5,887 bases of DNA, from positions 1-5,887 of the forward strand of contig JAIXUR010000501.1 in the NCBI GenBank assembly GCA_027483425.1. Direction: 5' to 3'. Numbering within the stretch: position 1 is the first letter of the stretch; each line of letters opens with the position of its first letter. A program made the translations under genes and the position numbers. This document shows positions 5,432 through 5,887 of this stretch, piece by piece. The stretch is from Cyanobacteriota bacterium (GTDB lineage: Bacteria > Cyanobacteriota > Cyanobacteriia > Phormidesmidales > Phormidesmidaceae). The notes beneath the pieces are model-generated. The model was given only the letters and a program-made list of their open reading frames with translations, was not told the DNA's origin and searched no databases.

Positions 5432-5887
5432 GTGACCGATCTACCGTTGCCCCGACAGCTCCAGCTTCAACGTTGTGTGCAAAGGCTGGGGCTGCCCAAC
5501 CCTATTGCCCTGGCTCGCCTCGACCAGGCGCTCACCCACAAGTCTGCCGACGCCGTCTACAACTACGAGCAGCTGGAGCTCTTGGGAGATGCCGTCCTGC
5601 GGCTAGCCGCTACGGAGTGCCTGCAGGAGGCCTGGCCCAACGCGTCGGTGGGAGAGCTGTCGGCGGTACGGTCCGTGCTGATTAGCGATCGCACCCTGGG
5701 CCAACTGGCCCAGGACATGGGATTACGCCCCTACCTGGTGGTGGGTGCTGGCCTGACCGCCGGGCCCAGCCACCTCGCCGATGCCCTAGAGGCGGTGGTA
5801 GCGGTGCTTTATTTAGAAACCCATAGCCTGGGGCCGGTGCGAGCTTGGCTAGACAAGCCTCTCCACCAGTTGGCCACGGCGGTACAG
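5432..5887 (+). CDS. rnc: Ribonuclease III, 5' part (runs off the window)
   Basis: The first 152 codons of a double-strand-specific endoribonuclease that processes rRNA precursors and structured mRNAs. The RNase III signature is NYEQLELLGDAVLRLA (residues 44-59), with E46, E49 and D53 matching E. coli E38, E41 and D45. The second acidic pair lies in LADALEAVVAVLYLE, with D117 and E120 matching D114 and E117. ALTHKSA (33-39) and VRSVLISDRTLGQLA (79-93) are further family blocks, so the nuclease domain looks active. Any double-stranded-RNA-binding domain would lie beyond the window. The start is GTG at 5432: an in-frame TGA at 5423 leaves only TTG 5426 or a later codon as alternatives. No clear Shine-Dalgarno is visible. 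It is the only rnc-like gene here; cyanobacteria often have additional RNase III or Mini-III genes elsewhere. Confidence 0.93.
   Translation, partial: MTDLPLPRQLQLQRCVQRLGLPNPIALARLDQALTHKSADAVYNYEQLELLGDAVLRLAATECLQEAWPNASVGELSAVRSVLISDRTLGQLAQDMGLRPYLVVGAGLTAGPSHLADALEAVVAVLYLETHSLGPVRAWLDKPLHQLATAVQ
5685..5692. repeat. HIP1 octamer in rnc
   Basis: Exact GCGATCGC within rnc, spanning the codons for Ser-Asp-Arg in the ISDRTL block. Together with the three other copies it gives four in 5.9 kb, where chance alone would give about 0.1. Confidence 0.9.

Noticed and set aside
5473..5685. A 70-codon plus-strand open frame
   Set aside because: It is out of frame with rnc, which reads through the whole interval with intact RNase III motifs.

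Overview
The window comes from a cyanobacterial chromosome. Three things show this. The RNA polymerase beta' subunit is split into rpoC1 and rpoC2, an arrangement of cyanobacteria and plastids, and rpoC2 carries a giant insertion in the trigger loop. Four copies of the cyanobacterial HIP1 palindrome GCGATCGC occur in under 6 kb. The RNase P RNA gene holds a heptad-repeat insertion of the kind known from filamentous cyanobacteria. The visibly GC-rich codon use and GC-rich intergenic hairpins would fit a Leptolyngbya- or Nodosilinea-like filamentous lineage, but that placement is inference.

Layout, all on the + strand: (1) 1-705, the 3' end of rpoC1 (gamma subunit), including the NADFDGD active-site loop. 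(2) 765-4748, complete rpoC2 (1327 aa), with the bridge helix, four zinc-ligand cysteines, the split trigger loop and an SI3 insertion of about 630 residues. (3) 4748-4825, a 14-bp tandem repeat, a HIP1 site and a strong 15-bp terminator hairpin closing the rpo operon. (4) about 4861-5275, rnpB, the catalytic RNA of RNase P, with an intact P4 core and an unusual heptad-built extension of helix P12. (5) 5276-5431, a non-coding spacer with two tight GC hairpins inside an imperfect AT-rich inverted repeat, bracketed by a 10-bp direct repeat. (6) 5432-5887, the 5' part of rnc (RNase III), running off the window with all five recognisable catalytic acidic residues present.

Functionally this is housekeeping: transcription (RNAP beta' halves) followed by RNA maturation (RNase P RNA, then RNase III). 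I see no phage, defence, CRISPR or biosynthetic system. The parts worth a second look are non-coding: the 7-nt-periodic hairpin inserted in rnpB, and the structured, possibly MITE-like spacer between rnpB and rnc, which may also act as an rnc leader.
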